A stretch of DNA of 64,000 bases from Dietzia aurantiaca (GTDB taxonomy: Bacteria > Actinomycetota > Actinomycetes > Mycobacteriales > Mycobacteriaceae). The notes below the pieces were generated by a model that was not told the origin of the DNA, ran no database searches, and saw nothing but the letters and a program-made list of their open reading frames with translations. Position 1 is the first letter of the stretch. Each line of letters starts with the position of its first letter. The position numbers were made by a program, and so were the translations under genes. This document shows, piece by piece, positions 26,644 to 34,424 of the stretch. The stretch lies in NCBI RefSeq assembly GCF_021033825.1, contig NZ_JAIFXZ010000001.1, forward strand, positions 478,192-542,191. The letters are read 5' to 3'.

Positions 26644-27897
26644 ATGACGCCTGAGAACCCGGGACGCACGCACCACCAGCCGCGCACGCTCGACCAGTCC
26701 TCCAAGCTCAAGGACGTCCTCTACGAGATCCGCGGGCCGGTGCTGGCGCGGGCGAACCAGCTGGAGGCCGAGGGCCACCGGATCCTCAAGCTCAACATCG
26801 GCAACCCCGCGCCCTTCGGGTTCGAGGCGCCTGACGTGATCATGCGCGACATGATCGCCGCGCTCCCCCACGCGCAGGGTTACTCGGAGTCCAAGGGCAT
26901 CCTGTCGGCCCGGCGCGCGATCTTCACGCGCTACGAGCTGGTGCCCGACTTCCCGCGCCTGAGCGTGAACGACATCTTTCTCGGCAACGGCGTGTCCGAG
27001 CTGATCACCATGACCATGCAGGCGCTGCTCGACGACGGCGACGAGGTCCTCATCCCGGCCCCGGACTACCCGCTGTGGACCGCCATGACCTCGCTGTCCG
27101 GCGGCAAGCCGGTCCACTACCTCTGCGACGAGTCCGACGACTGGAACCCGTCGCTGGAGGACATCGCCGCCAAGATCACCCCGCGCACCAAGGCGATCGT
27201 GGTGATCAACCCCAACAACCCGACCGGCGCGGTGTACTCACGCGAGGTCCTGCAGGGGATCGTCGACCTGGCCCGCGAACACAGCCTGCTGATCCTGGCG
27301 GACGAGATCTACGACCGGATCGTCTACGACGAGGCCCAGCACACGTCCATCGCCACGCTGGCCCACGACCTGCTGGTGCTGACCTTCAACGGCCTGTCCA
27401 AGACCTATCGTGTGGCCGGCTACCGGGCGGGCTGGATGGCGATCACCGGCCCCAAGGCACACGCCGCCGGGTTCCTCGAGGGGCTGGAGTTGCTCGCCTC
27501 GACCCGCCTGTGCCCCAACGTGCCGGCGCAGCACGCCATTCAGGTGGCCCTGGGCGGATACCAGTCGATCGACGAACTCATCGAGCCGGGTGGGCGCCTG
27601 CACGAGCAGCGTGGCATCGCGTGGGAGAAGCTCAACTCGATCCCCGGCGTGAGCTGTGTGCGGCCGATGGGCGCGCTGTACGTGTTCCCGAAGCTGGACC
27701 CGAATGTGCACGAGATCCACGACGACCGCCAGTTCGCCCTGGACCTGCTGGAGCGCGAGCGCATCCTCGTCACGCAGGGCACGGGCTTCAACTGGCCGGA
27801 CCCGGATCACTTCCGGATCGTGACCCTGCCGCCCGGCCGCGACCTGGGCGTGGCGATCGAGCGGATCGGGAACTTCCTCAGCTCGTACCGCCAGTAG
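26644..27897 (+). CDS. PLP-dependent aminotransferase (AspC/AlaA-like)
   Basis: 417 residues, fold-type I class I/II aminotransferase. Visible landmarks: LKLNIGNPAPFGFEAP, GNGVSELI, the NPNNPTGAVYS substrate block, LADEIYDRIVYD with the pyridine-N Asp, and the Schiff-base lysine in FNGLSKTYRVAGYRAGWM. The form GNPAPFGF and the SKTYRVAGYR loop match the alanine/valine-pyruvate (AlaA) and mycobacterial AspC (Rv0337c) branch; the counterpart in M. tuberculosis is also adjacent to the Fe-S reductase gene. Likely substrates are alanine/glutamate/2-oxoglutarate, inferred. ATG at 26644 fits the family start; coding-like frame further upstream overlaps the regulator gene and is disregarded. Confidence 0.9.
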   Translation: MTPENPGRTHHQPRTLDQSSKLKDVLYEIRGPVLARANQLEAEGHRILKLNIGNPAPFGFEAPDVIMRDMIAALPHAQGYSESKGILSARRAIFTRYELVPDFPRLSVNDIFLGNGVSELITMTMQALLDDGDEVLIPAPDYPLWTAMTSLSGGKPVHYLCDESDDWNPSLEDIAAKITPRTKAIVVINPNNPTGAVYSREVLQGIVDLAREHSLLILADEIYDRIVYDEAQHTSIATLAHDLLVLTFNGLSKTYRVAGYRAGWMAITGPKAHAAGFLEGLELLASTRLCPNVPAQHAIQVALGGYQSIDELIEPGGRLHEQRGIAWEKLNSIPGVSCVRPMGALYVFPKLDPNVHEIHDDRQFALDLLERERILVTQGTGFNWPDPDHFRIVTLPPGRDLGVAIERIGNFLSSYRQ

Positions 27898-27922
27898 CCC
27901 CCTATCGCCTGTAACCCTCATT

Positions 27923-27978
27923 GAGAAGAGCGTTCCGCACACCCGCTTATCGGCAAACGCGTTCGGAACCCTCTTCTC
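27923..27978. repeat. Long inverted repeat after aminotransferase gene
   Basis: GAGAAGAGCGTTCC (27923-27936) and GGAACCCTCTTCTC (27965-27978) pair over 14 bp with one mismatch around a 28-nt loop that itself carries related GCGTTC sequence. It lies 26 bp after the stop and may act as a terminator or mRNA-stability hairpin. A second, smaller perfect 9-bp stem (28050-28058 with 28075-28083) lies before the 3' end of the convergent UDP-glucose dehydrogenase gene. Confidence 0.55.
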
Positions 27979-28170
27979 GACGGGGTGCCGGACCGCCCTG
28001 CCCGCCCTTGCCCCGCGATTGGTCGACACTACGGTGAAGCTTGATTGCACCACTGCGAGGAACAGCCCGAAACGTCGCAGTGGCGCCACCAAACCGCGGC
28101 AACGCGGCTGGGGTGGCACAGGTCAGGGCAGACGCGACCGGGCCACGCGACCGGGCATACGCAGAGGTGG

Positions 28171-29571
28171 TCAGACCCGGGCGAGGGCCGCGCTTCCGGC
28201 AACGGCAGCCTGCGCTCCTGCGACTGCCCGGGCGTCGGCGGGCGCGGACACGCCCCGGCCCAGAGCCCGGTAGGTCCAGCCCGCCTCACGCCACCGCTCG
28301 CCCGGCATGCAGTTGCGGCCGTCCAGCAGGACCCGGCCGCGCGCGACCCGCGCGACCGCGGCCGGGTCCAGCTCCACGAACTCGCCCCACTCGGTGGCGA
28401 CCAGCACCACGTCCGCGCCCTCGCACGCCTCCAGCGCCGAGTCGGCGTAGGCGAGCGTGGGGAACAGGGCCCGGGCGTTGTCCAGCGCCTGCGGGTCGTA
28501 CACCACGGCCCGCGCACCCTTGAGCGAGAGCATGCCGGCCACGTTGAGCGCCGGCGAGTCCCGCACGTCGTCGGAGTTCGGCTTGAACGCCGCGCCCAGC
28601 ACCGCCACGGTCTTGCCGATCACCGTCCCGCCGCACACCTCGGCCGCGAGGTCGACAATCTTGTCGCGTCGCCGCATGTTGATCGTGTCGACCTCTCGCA
28701 GGAACGTCAGTGCCTGCGCCGCGCCCAGTTCACCGGCGCGGGCCATGAACGCCCGGATGTCCTTGGGCAGGCAGCCGCCGCCGAAGCCCAGGCCGGCGCC
28801 GAGGAACTTGGGCCCGATGCGCGGGTCCATCCCGATCGCGTCCGCCAGTACGGTCACGTCGGCGCCGGCGGCCTCGCACACCTCCGACACGGCGTTGATG
28901 AAGCTGATCTTGGTGGCCAGGAACGCGTTGGCGCTCACCTTGACCATCTCGGAGGTGGCCAGGTCCGTGACGATCACCGGGCACGGATCGGATTCCATGA
29001 TCGGCGCGTACGCCTCGTCGATCAGTGCCCTGGCCGCGCACTCCGGATCGGACAGGCCCACCACGATCCGGCCCGGCCGCAGGGTGTCCTCGACGGCGAA
29101 GCCCTCGCGCAGGAACTCCGGATTCCACACCACGTCGACCCGCACGCCGTCAGCCGTGGAGCGGTCGGCGATCTCCTGCAGCCGCACCGCCGTCCCGACC
29201 GGCACCGTCGATTTCCCCGCGACCACCGCGTCCCGGCTCACCAGCGGCGCCAGACGCGCCACCACGTCCTCCACGTGCGAGATGTCGGCCGCGAAGTCGC
29301 CCTTGCGCTGGGGCGTGCCCACCCCGATGAAGTGAAGATCCGCGAACTCCGCGGCCTCCGCGTAGTCGGTGGTGAAGCGCAGCCGGCCCGACTCGACGTG
29401 CCTGGACAGGATCTCGGGCAGGCCCGGCTCGAAGAACGGGACCTCGCCCCGACACAGCCGATCGACCTTGACCGCGTCCACGTCCACCCCGAGCACCTCG
29501 TGACCGAGTTCGGCCATGCAGGCGGCGTGGGTGGCGCCGAGGTATCCGGTTCCGAAGACGGTCATACGCAT
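28171..29571 (-). CDS. UDP-glucose 6-dehydrogenase
   Basis: 466 residues. NAD-binding FGTGYLGATHAACMAELGHEV, catalytic-site lysine in VSANAFLATKISFINAVSEV, and the catalytic cysteine in GFGGGCLPKDIRAF (about residue 265) are all present. It oxidises UDP-glucose to UDP-glucuronate in two NAD steps, supplying glucuronate for cell-surface glycans. It follows dcd on the same strand with 147 bp between, the same neighbours as dcd-udgA in mycobacteria. Start ATG at 29571 (MRMTVFG); a second ATG two codons later is equally possible. The gene name (udgA/ugd) depends on genus convention, so it is left open. Confidence 0.93.
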   Translation of the reverse strand: MRMTVFGTGYLGATHAACMAELGHEVLGVDVDAVKVDRLCRGEVPFFEPGLPEILSRHVESGRLRFTTDYAEAAEFADLHFIGVGTPQRKGDFAADISHVEDVVARLAPLVSRDAVVAGKSTVPVGTAVRLQEIADRSTADGVRVDVVWNPEFLREGFAVEDTLRPGRIVVGLSDPECAARALIDEAYAPIMESDPCPVIVTDLATSEMVKVSANAFLATKISFINAVSEVCEAAGADVTVLADAIGMDPRIGPKFLGAGLGFGGGCLPKDIRAFMARAGELGAAQALTFLREVDTINMRRRDKIVDLAAEVCGGTVIGKTVAVLGAAFKPNSDDVRDSPALNVAGMLSLKGARAVVYDPQALDNARALFPTLAYADSALEACEGADVVLVATEWGEFVELDPAAVARVARGRVLLDGRNCMPGERWREAGWTYRALGRGVSAPADARAVAGAQAAVAGSAALARV

Positions 29572-29718
29572 GTCGTCATGCTATCGACCCCGGTCAACCG
29601 GTCGGAGGACTCGGAATGACGCGCCGGGCGACGTCCGATGAACTCTCGGCGGCCCCGAACGGCCCCTATCCGCCCAGCCGACGTGCGCGCGGACCACCGG
29701 GCCGGCCCCGGCGCGCGG

Positions 29719-30282
29719 TCACTGGAAGTTGAGGTACGCCTTCGACGCCGTCGGCCCGCGCTGGCCCTGGTACTTGGAGCCCATCGCCGAACTGCCGTAC
29801 GGGTTCTCGGCGGGGCTGGACAGCCGGAACAGGCAGAGCTGGCCGATCTTCATCCCGGGCCACAGGGTGATGGGCAGGTTGGCCACGTTCGACAGCTCGA
29901 GCGTGATGTGCCCGCCGAAACCGGGGTCGATGAACCCGGCCGTGGAGTGGGTGAGCAGGCCGAGCCGCCCGAGCGAGGACTTGCCCTCGAGACGTCCGGC
30001 CAGGTCGTCGGGCAGTTCGAGCCGCTCGAGCGTGGCTCCCAGGACGAACTCGCCGGGATGCAGGACGAAGGGATCGCCGCCTGACACCTCGACCAGTTCG
30101 GTCAACTCGTCCTGCTGCTGCGCCGGGTCGATATGGGTGTAGCGCGAGTTGTTGAACACGCGGAACCGGTGGTCGAGCCGGACGTCGATGCTCGAGGGCT
30201 GGATCAGCGACGGGTCGAACGGGTCGAGCGCGACCCGCCCGTCGGCGAGCTCGGCACGAAGGTCACGGTCGGAGAGCAGCAC
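29719..30282 (-). CDS. dcd: dCTP deaminase
   Basis: 187 residues, near the usual 190. [12 protein letters not shown] start, [21 protein letters not shown], the active-site block [27 protein letters not shown] (core KSSLGRLGL and [11 protein letters not shown] with the catalytic Glu just after in LELSN) and the nucleotide-binding C-terminal tail ending [16 protein letters not shown] are all present. In actinobacteria this enzyme is usually bifunctional (dCTP to dUMP), which would supply thymidylate precursors. GTG at 30282 is used; its first 20 bp overlap the upstream DUF2470 gene, so dcd is probably the second gene of an iron-box-controlled unit. Confidence 0.95.
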   Translation of the reverse strand: MLLSDRDLRAELADGRVALDPFDPSLIQPSSIDVRLDHRFRVFNNSRYTHIDPAQQQDELTELVEVSGGDPFVLHPGEFVLGATLERLELPDDLAGRLEGKSSLGRLGLLTHSTAGFIDPGFGGHITLELSNVANLPITLWPGMKIGQLCLFRLSSPAENPYGSSAMGSKYQGQRGPTASKAYLNFQ

Positions 30283-31033
30283 GATCCAGAGGGTACCGCG
30301 GCCCGCCGGCGAGCAACCTGATCTGGGTCCCCAACTCCGCCACCTCGGTGCACGCCTCGGCGAACGGCAGCCGTTGCCGGTGGGTGTTGTCGTCGCGGTC
30401 GGTGAACTCGAGGTCCACGCCGGCGCGGTCGATTCCGACGAGCAGCGGTCGCTGCGCGGGCAGGCAGCGGCACACGCGCATGGCGATCCGCGGGACGATC
30501 CGGCAGCGCGGATCGTTGAGGTGGTCGAGCCAGTGCCCCTCGAGGTCGGCGAACGGGTCGGGACCCGACGTGGCGAGGTCGTCGGGCTCGATGTCGGTGA
30601 CGCCGTCGTGGTCGGTGAGGACGATCCGGTCGGCGCGGAGCCGCACCAACGCGAGGTCGCCGCCGACGCCCAGCAGCGACGGGTCGGGGAGGTCCACGGC
30701 GATGTGGGTGGCGACGTGGCGCTGCGCGTGGCCGCCGGGCAGTTCGACCCGGCCTTCGACGACGACGACACGACGGCACCGACCGTCCGCGACCCCTCCG
30801 AGGATCACGTCCAGGACTTCGAGCCGGGCGTGCAGCCCCCCGGCGGTGATCGCGGCGGAGTCGGCCACCGGGATGACCAGCCAGAGGTCGGCCGTCCCGG
30901 GGGCGTGATGCGCCAGCGTCACGGTGGCGGCAGGGTTGCCGGACCCGATGGTCAGCGTTGCCCGGCCACAGCGGCGGAGTGCGGAACCAACGCGCTCGGC
31001 GGGTTCGGGGACGGGTCCCACCAGTGATCGCAT
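30263..31033 (-). CDS. DUF2470-domain protein
   Basis: 256 residues. N-terminal two thirds resemble the split-barrel type fold of pyridoxamine-phosphate-oxidase-like proteins; the C-terminal part is DUF2470-like: a His/Asn helix [13 protein letters not shown] followed by [12 protein letters not shown] and [13 protein letters not shown]2470 occurs as the C-terminal domain of HugZ-type haem-degrading proteins and many actinobacterial unknowns, so haem or iron handling is a reasonable guess, not a finding. ATG at 31033 has GAGAGGGG 9 bp upstream. An iron box scoring 16/19 lies 108 bp before the start, and the 3' end overlaps dcd. A second DUF2470 gene lies on the other side of the box. Confidence 0.75.
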   Translation of the reverse strand: MRSLVGPVPEPAERVGSALRRCGRATLTIGSGNPAATVTLAHHAPGTADLWLVIPVADSAAITAGGLHARLEVLDVILGGVADGRCRRVVVVEGRVELPGGHAQRHVATHIAVDLPDPSLLGVGGDLALVRLRADRIVLTDHDGVTDIEPDDLATSGPDPFADLEGHWLDHLNDPRCRIVPRIAMRVCRCLPAQRPLLVGIDRAGVDLEFTDRDDNTHRQRLPFAEACTEVAELGTQIRLLAGGPRYPLDRAALRP

Positions 31034-31140
31034 GGAGTCGAACCCCTCTCGTGGAATCGGTACCCGGCCCGTTCCGGCGCCTCAGGGATTGGCGCCGGAA
31101 CGGTGCGGGGGCGGGGACGTGACTACCCGCGCCGATCAAC

Positions 31141-31159
31141 TTAGGTAAGGCTCACCTAC
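31141..31159 (-). promoter_or_regulatory. Strong DtxR/IdeR iron box
   Basis: TTAGGTAAGGCTCACCTAC matches 16 of 19 positions of TTAGGTTAGGCTAACCTAA, the best such site in the window. It lies in the 186-bp spacer between two same-strand DUF2470 genes, 108 bp upstream of the first codon of the downstream one. Repression of DUF2470-dcd by iron-loaded IdeR/DtxR is inferred. Confidence 0.8.
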
Positions 31160-31219
31160 AACGCAAGGGCTTGGCGGAAACTCAGCAGAAAATTATCCGC
31201 GCGGGCCGGTCCGACAGGG

Positions 31220-32023
31220 TCAGGAATCGAGGAGTTCGAGCTCGGCGCGCAGCGTTTCGGGATCGAGGCAGACCTGCGAGAACGGCACTCGCACGACCTC
31301 GCGGAACCCGCCGCCGGCCGAGACCACGTCGAGGTCCAGGCCGCGGCCGTCGACGCCGACGATCCGCGGGTCGGTGCCGGCGATCTGCCGTCCGGCACGC
31401 AGCGCCAGACGCGCCGCCCATCCGGCGTCCGCCCCGATCCGGCGGAGCCAGGCCTGCTCGTCCACGCCGATCGGGTCGACGGGCGCCGCGGCGAGCTCGG
31501 CGCGGGAGACGAGGTCCACGCCGTCACTGCCGAGGTACGTGATCTCCAGCGGCTGCAACTCGCTCAGGCGCAGGGAACCCGGACCCCCGGACGGGCTCAT
31601 CGAGCCACCGTCCGCAGCCACGAGACGGCGGCGACGTGCATCGGACGACGCGGTGACGATCCCCGACATCGTGACGATCCCGCGAATGACGGCGCAGTCG
31701 TCGTCGCACCCCTCAGGGCGTGCCACCTGCCGGCCGTCCAGCGCGAACGACGGTCGCGGGGCGGCACCACGGCAGCGCCCGGTACAGACGGAGTCCACGA
31801 TCTCGACGGTCGCGGAGGCACCCACGGCGGCCACGCGGGCCTCGTCCCCGACGGCGCGGGACACGCCGTTGACGTCGACGACGAGGACAACGACGCCGTC
31901 GTCACGCACACGTGCCGAACGCAGTGGACGGCGCAGGATCCCGGCCTCGATCCTTCCGGCCGCGCCGCGGGCGAGCACCGTGCGGACACGCTCGGCAATA
32001 GGCTGCTGCGTCACGTCGGTCAT
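31220..32023 (-). CDS. DUF2470-domain protein (second copy)
   Basis: 267 residues. C-terminal DUF2470-like block VGVDGRGLDLDVVS and REVVRVPFSQVCLDPETLRAELELL aligns with the neighbouring gene's [12 protein letters not shown] region, so the two are probably old duplicates. The N-terminal part (ILRRPLRSARVRDDGVVVLVVD) has a beta-rich pattern and contains a CTGRCRG ... CDDDC cysteine set (residues about 80-108) not present in the neighbour, a possible metal or disulfide site. ATG at 32023 with GGAGG 6 bp upstream. Lies upstream of the iron box and ends before it, so it may have a different promoter; no iron box was seen before its own start. Confidence 0.72.
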   Translation of the reverse strand: MTDVTQQPIAERVRTVLARGAAGRIEAGILRRPLRSARVRDDGVVVLVVDVNGVSRAVGDEARVAAVGASATVEIVDSVCTGRCRGAAPRPSFALDGRQVARPEGCDDDCAVIRGIVTMSGIVTASSDARRRRLVAADGGSMSPSGGPGSLRLSELQPLEITYLGSDGVDLVSRAELAAAPVDPIGVDEQAWLRRIGADAGWAARLALRAGRQIAGTDPRIVGVDGRGLDLDVVSAGGGFREVVRVPFSQVCLDPETLRAELELLDS

Positions 32024-32245
32024 CGAACACCTCCAGGGCAGGGTGGCATCCGCCGGTCGATACCCCGACCCCTGAAACGGACCGCCCTCCTTATTAAGCG
32101 CTCTCGTCGGCCGAAATGCTACCCGCCAGTAACAAACGGGTGCGTGAAACTGGACACATCAACGTCCTCCGCCGGGCGGGCGGGGGACCCCAGGGGCCCC
32201 GGCCGCGGCGACCGGATGTGCGCCGACCCCGGCTGACGTGGTGAA

Positions 32246-32548
32246 ATGGGGCGCATGGACGAGTTCAGGGAAGAGCCCTCCAAGTACGTCTGGCGCTGGA
32301 CCGTGTGGTCGTGGGTCTGCGTCGGACTGGCCGTACTCATCGTGCTGATGGGGATCACCAGCTACATGTCGCTCACCCCGTGGATCATCGGGGCGATCGC
32401 GGTGGCCGTGATCGGGGGCATCGGGTTCGGCTTCGTTCCCCGCGCCTCGCTCGACCAGCCCAGGCGGCCCATGACGTCGAGTGCGCGCCGCAAGGCCGCC
32501 GCCGCAAAGCGGCAGTCCGCCGAGAAGCCCGGAACCGACGAGAAGTAG
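32246..32548 (+). CDS. Small two-helix membrane protein
   Basis: 100 residues, unrecognised. Two membrane segments (about 23-42, WSWVCVGLAVLIVLMGITSY, and 47-68, WIIGAIAVAVIGGIGFGFVP) with a short outside loop; both ends are charged and probably cytosolic, the C-terminus being Lys/Ala-rich. ATG 32246 or ATG 32255 could be the start, neither with a strong ribosome site. It is placed just upstream of tRNA-Gly and shares no strand logic with other genes. Codon pattern supports it as real. Confidence 0.65.
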   Translation: MGRMDEFREEPSKYVWRWTVWSWVCVGLAVLIVLMGITSYMSLTPWIIGAIAVAVIGGIGFGFVPRASLDQPRRPMTSSARRKAAAAKRQSAEKPGTDEK

Positions 32549-32622
32549 GGGCAGCGCGCCCGACCCGCGGCGGTGATCCGCGGCGGGCGGCGTGCTAACC
32601 TGAATCAGCCCGAGCGGGCAGT

Positions 32623-32696
32623 GCCGATGTAGTTCAATGGTAGAACTTCTGCTTCCCAAGCAGACAGCGCGGGTTCGATTCCCGTCATCGGCTCCA
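32623..32696 (+). tRNA. tRNA-Gly (anticodon CCC)
   Basis: Full cloverleaf: acceptor GCCGATG (32623-32629) with CATCGGC (32686-32692), D arm with TTCAATGGTAGAA, anticodon stem TCTGC / GCAGA around loop TTCCCAA giving anticodon CCC, and T arm GCGGGTTCGATTCCCGT. The CCA end is encoded (32694-32696). A hairpin terminator follows 4 bp later. Confidence 0.96.
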
Positions 32697-32700
32697 TGTG

Positions 32701-32730
32701 ATGTCCCGGATCCTCGTTGATCCGGGACAT
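32701..32730 (+). terminator. Terminator of tRNA-Gly
   Basis: ATGTCCCGGATC (32701-32712) pairs perfectly with GATCCGGGACAT (32719-32730), a 12-bp stem with a 6-nt loop, followed by TCGTCATTT. Position directly behind the tRNA and the T-rich end fit an intrinsic terminator. Confidence 0.88.
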
Positions 32731-32890
32731 TCGTCATTTGACGGAGCCCTCCCCACGGGGCCGGACCCATTCCGCCCGACCAGTGCACAGTGCACAATAT
32801 CGACAGTGAACTTCGTCACATCCACTGATGATTGTCCGGCGCCCCGACCGTAGTGTCCTAGGTCACACAGGTCACCGGCGAGGAGTCGAT

Positions 32891-34351
32891 GTGGAGTTCG
32901 AGTATCTGTCAGGAGTGTTGGCCGAGCGGTTCGGCGACGCGCCCGCCGTCCGCGACGACAGCACTCAGATGTCGTTCCGCGAACTCGATGATCGAGTGCA
33001 GGCCGTGGCCTCCAGGTTCCGCGACCTGGGCGTATCCAGGGGCGATGTCATCGCCGTGATGCTGCCCAATCGGAGCGAGCTGGTTCTGACGATCTTCGCC
33101 GCCTGGCACCTCGGTGCGGCGGCCACGCCGATCAACCCGAACTTCACGAGCGCCGAAGCCGATCACCAGATCAACGACGCCGGGGCCGCGCTCGTGGTGA
33201 ACGCCGGCCCCGACGGGCCCACGGGCGGCCGACCGGCGATTGGCGTCGATGAACTAGAGGCGGCCGCCGGGAGCGGGGTCACGCTCGAGCCCGTCACCCT
33301 CCGGGGCGATGACCTGGCGCTGGTGATCTACACCAGCGGGTCCACCGGCCGACCCAAGGGCGTCATGCTCACGCACTCCAACGCCGCGGCGATGTCGGGG
33401 TCGATGGCGGACGTGATGGCGATGACGGCCGAGGACCACTGCCTGCTCGTCCTCCCGCTGTTCCACGTGAACGCTCTGATGGTCAGCCTCCTGGCCCCGC
33501 TCCGTGTGGGCGCCCAACTCTCGATCATCGGGACCTTCTCCGCGTCCACGTTCTTCGACCGGGTCGAGCAGTTGAGACCCACGTACTTCTCCGCGGTGCC
33601 GACCATCTACGCGCTACTGCTGACCCAGGCCGAGGGCCGGAGCCCGGACATGTCCTCGCTCCGGTTCGCCGTGTGCGGGGCGGCCCCGGCGACCCGCGAG
33701 CTCCTCGCGGCGGCCGAGGACTTCCTCGGCGCCCCCATCCTCGAGGGGTACGGGCTGACCGAGGCCACCTGCGCCTCCGCGGTCAACCCGATCGACGGAC
33801 CGCGCAAACCCGGCACGGTCGGCCCCGCGCTCCCCGGCCAGCGCATCCGGATCGTCGACGAGAACCTCGAGGACGTGCCCCCCGGCAGCCCCGGGGAGGT
33901 CCTGATCACCGGCCCGATCGTCATGGCCGGCTACCTGAACAATCCGGAGGCCACCGAACAGACCCTCGTGGACGGCTGGGTACGAACCGGTGACGTGGGC
34001 GTTCTCGACGCGGACGGCTACCTCTCGATCGTCGACCGGCTCAAGGACATGATCATCCGCGGCGGCGAGAACCTCTACCCCAAGGAGATCGAGTCCGCGA
34101 TCGGCAGCCTCCCCGGAGTGCTCGAGGTTGCCGTGGTCGGCCGCCCGGACGCGGTGCTCGGCGAGGTTCCCGTGGCGTTCGTCGTCCCCTACCCGGAAGC
34201 CGACCTGACGCCGGAGTCCGTGACCACCCACAGTGCCGAGCACCTCACCCGCGTCAAGGTCCCCGTCCACGTGACGATCACCCCGGAATTGCCCAAGAAC
34301 CCCGTCGGAAAGATCGACAAGCCCGGCCTCCGGGCGTCGCTCGTCACCTGA
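32891..34351 (+). CDS. Acyl-CoA synthetase / AMP-dependent ligase
   Basis: 486 residues. Adenylate-forming ligase with P-loop VIYTSGSTGRPKGVMLTH, LEGYGLTEATC, WVRTGDVGVLDADGYLSIVDR, core LKDMIIRGGENLYPKEIES and C-terminal catalytic lysine in PKNPVGKIDKPGLR. Activates a carboxylic acid with ATP and CoA; the short form (under 500 residues) is typical of aryl, medium-chain or branched-acid ligases, but the substrate is not readable. GTG at 32891 with GAGGAG 5 bp upstream is preferred to a start 63 bp earlier that lacks a site. It heads a rightward run with a DUF3556-like membrane protein, a desaturase-like oxidoreductase and a PucR regulator. Confidence 0.9.
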   Translation: MEFEYLSGVLAERFGDAPAVRDDSTQMSFRELDDRVQAVASRFRDLGVSRGDVIAVMLPNRSELVLTIFAAWHLGAAATPINPNFTSAEADHQINDAGAALVVNAGPDGPTGGRPAIGVDELEAAAGSGVTLEPVTLRGDDLALVIYTSGSTGRPKGVMLTHSNAAAMSGSMADVMAMTAEDHCLLVLPLFHVNALMVSLLAPLRVGAQLSIIGTFSASTFFDRVEQLRPTYFSAVPTIYALLLTQAEGRSPDMSSLRFAVCGAAPATRELLAAAEDFLGAPILEGYGLTEATCASAVNPIDGPRKPGTVGPALPGQRIRIVDENLEDVPPGSPGEVLITGPIVMAGYLNNPEATEQTLVDGWVRTGDVGVLDADGYLSIVDRLKDMIIRGGENLYPKEIESAIGSLPGVLEVAVVGRPDAVLGEVPVAFVVPYPEADLTPESVTTHSAEHLTRVKVPVHVTITPELPKNPVGKIDKPGLRASLVT

Positions 34352-34424
34352 TCCCTCCCCGCGTCCACCCCACAGCCCCCGAGACCAGCCCTTTTCCTCA
34401 CCCCTGCCCACACAAGGAGTTCCC

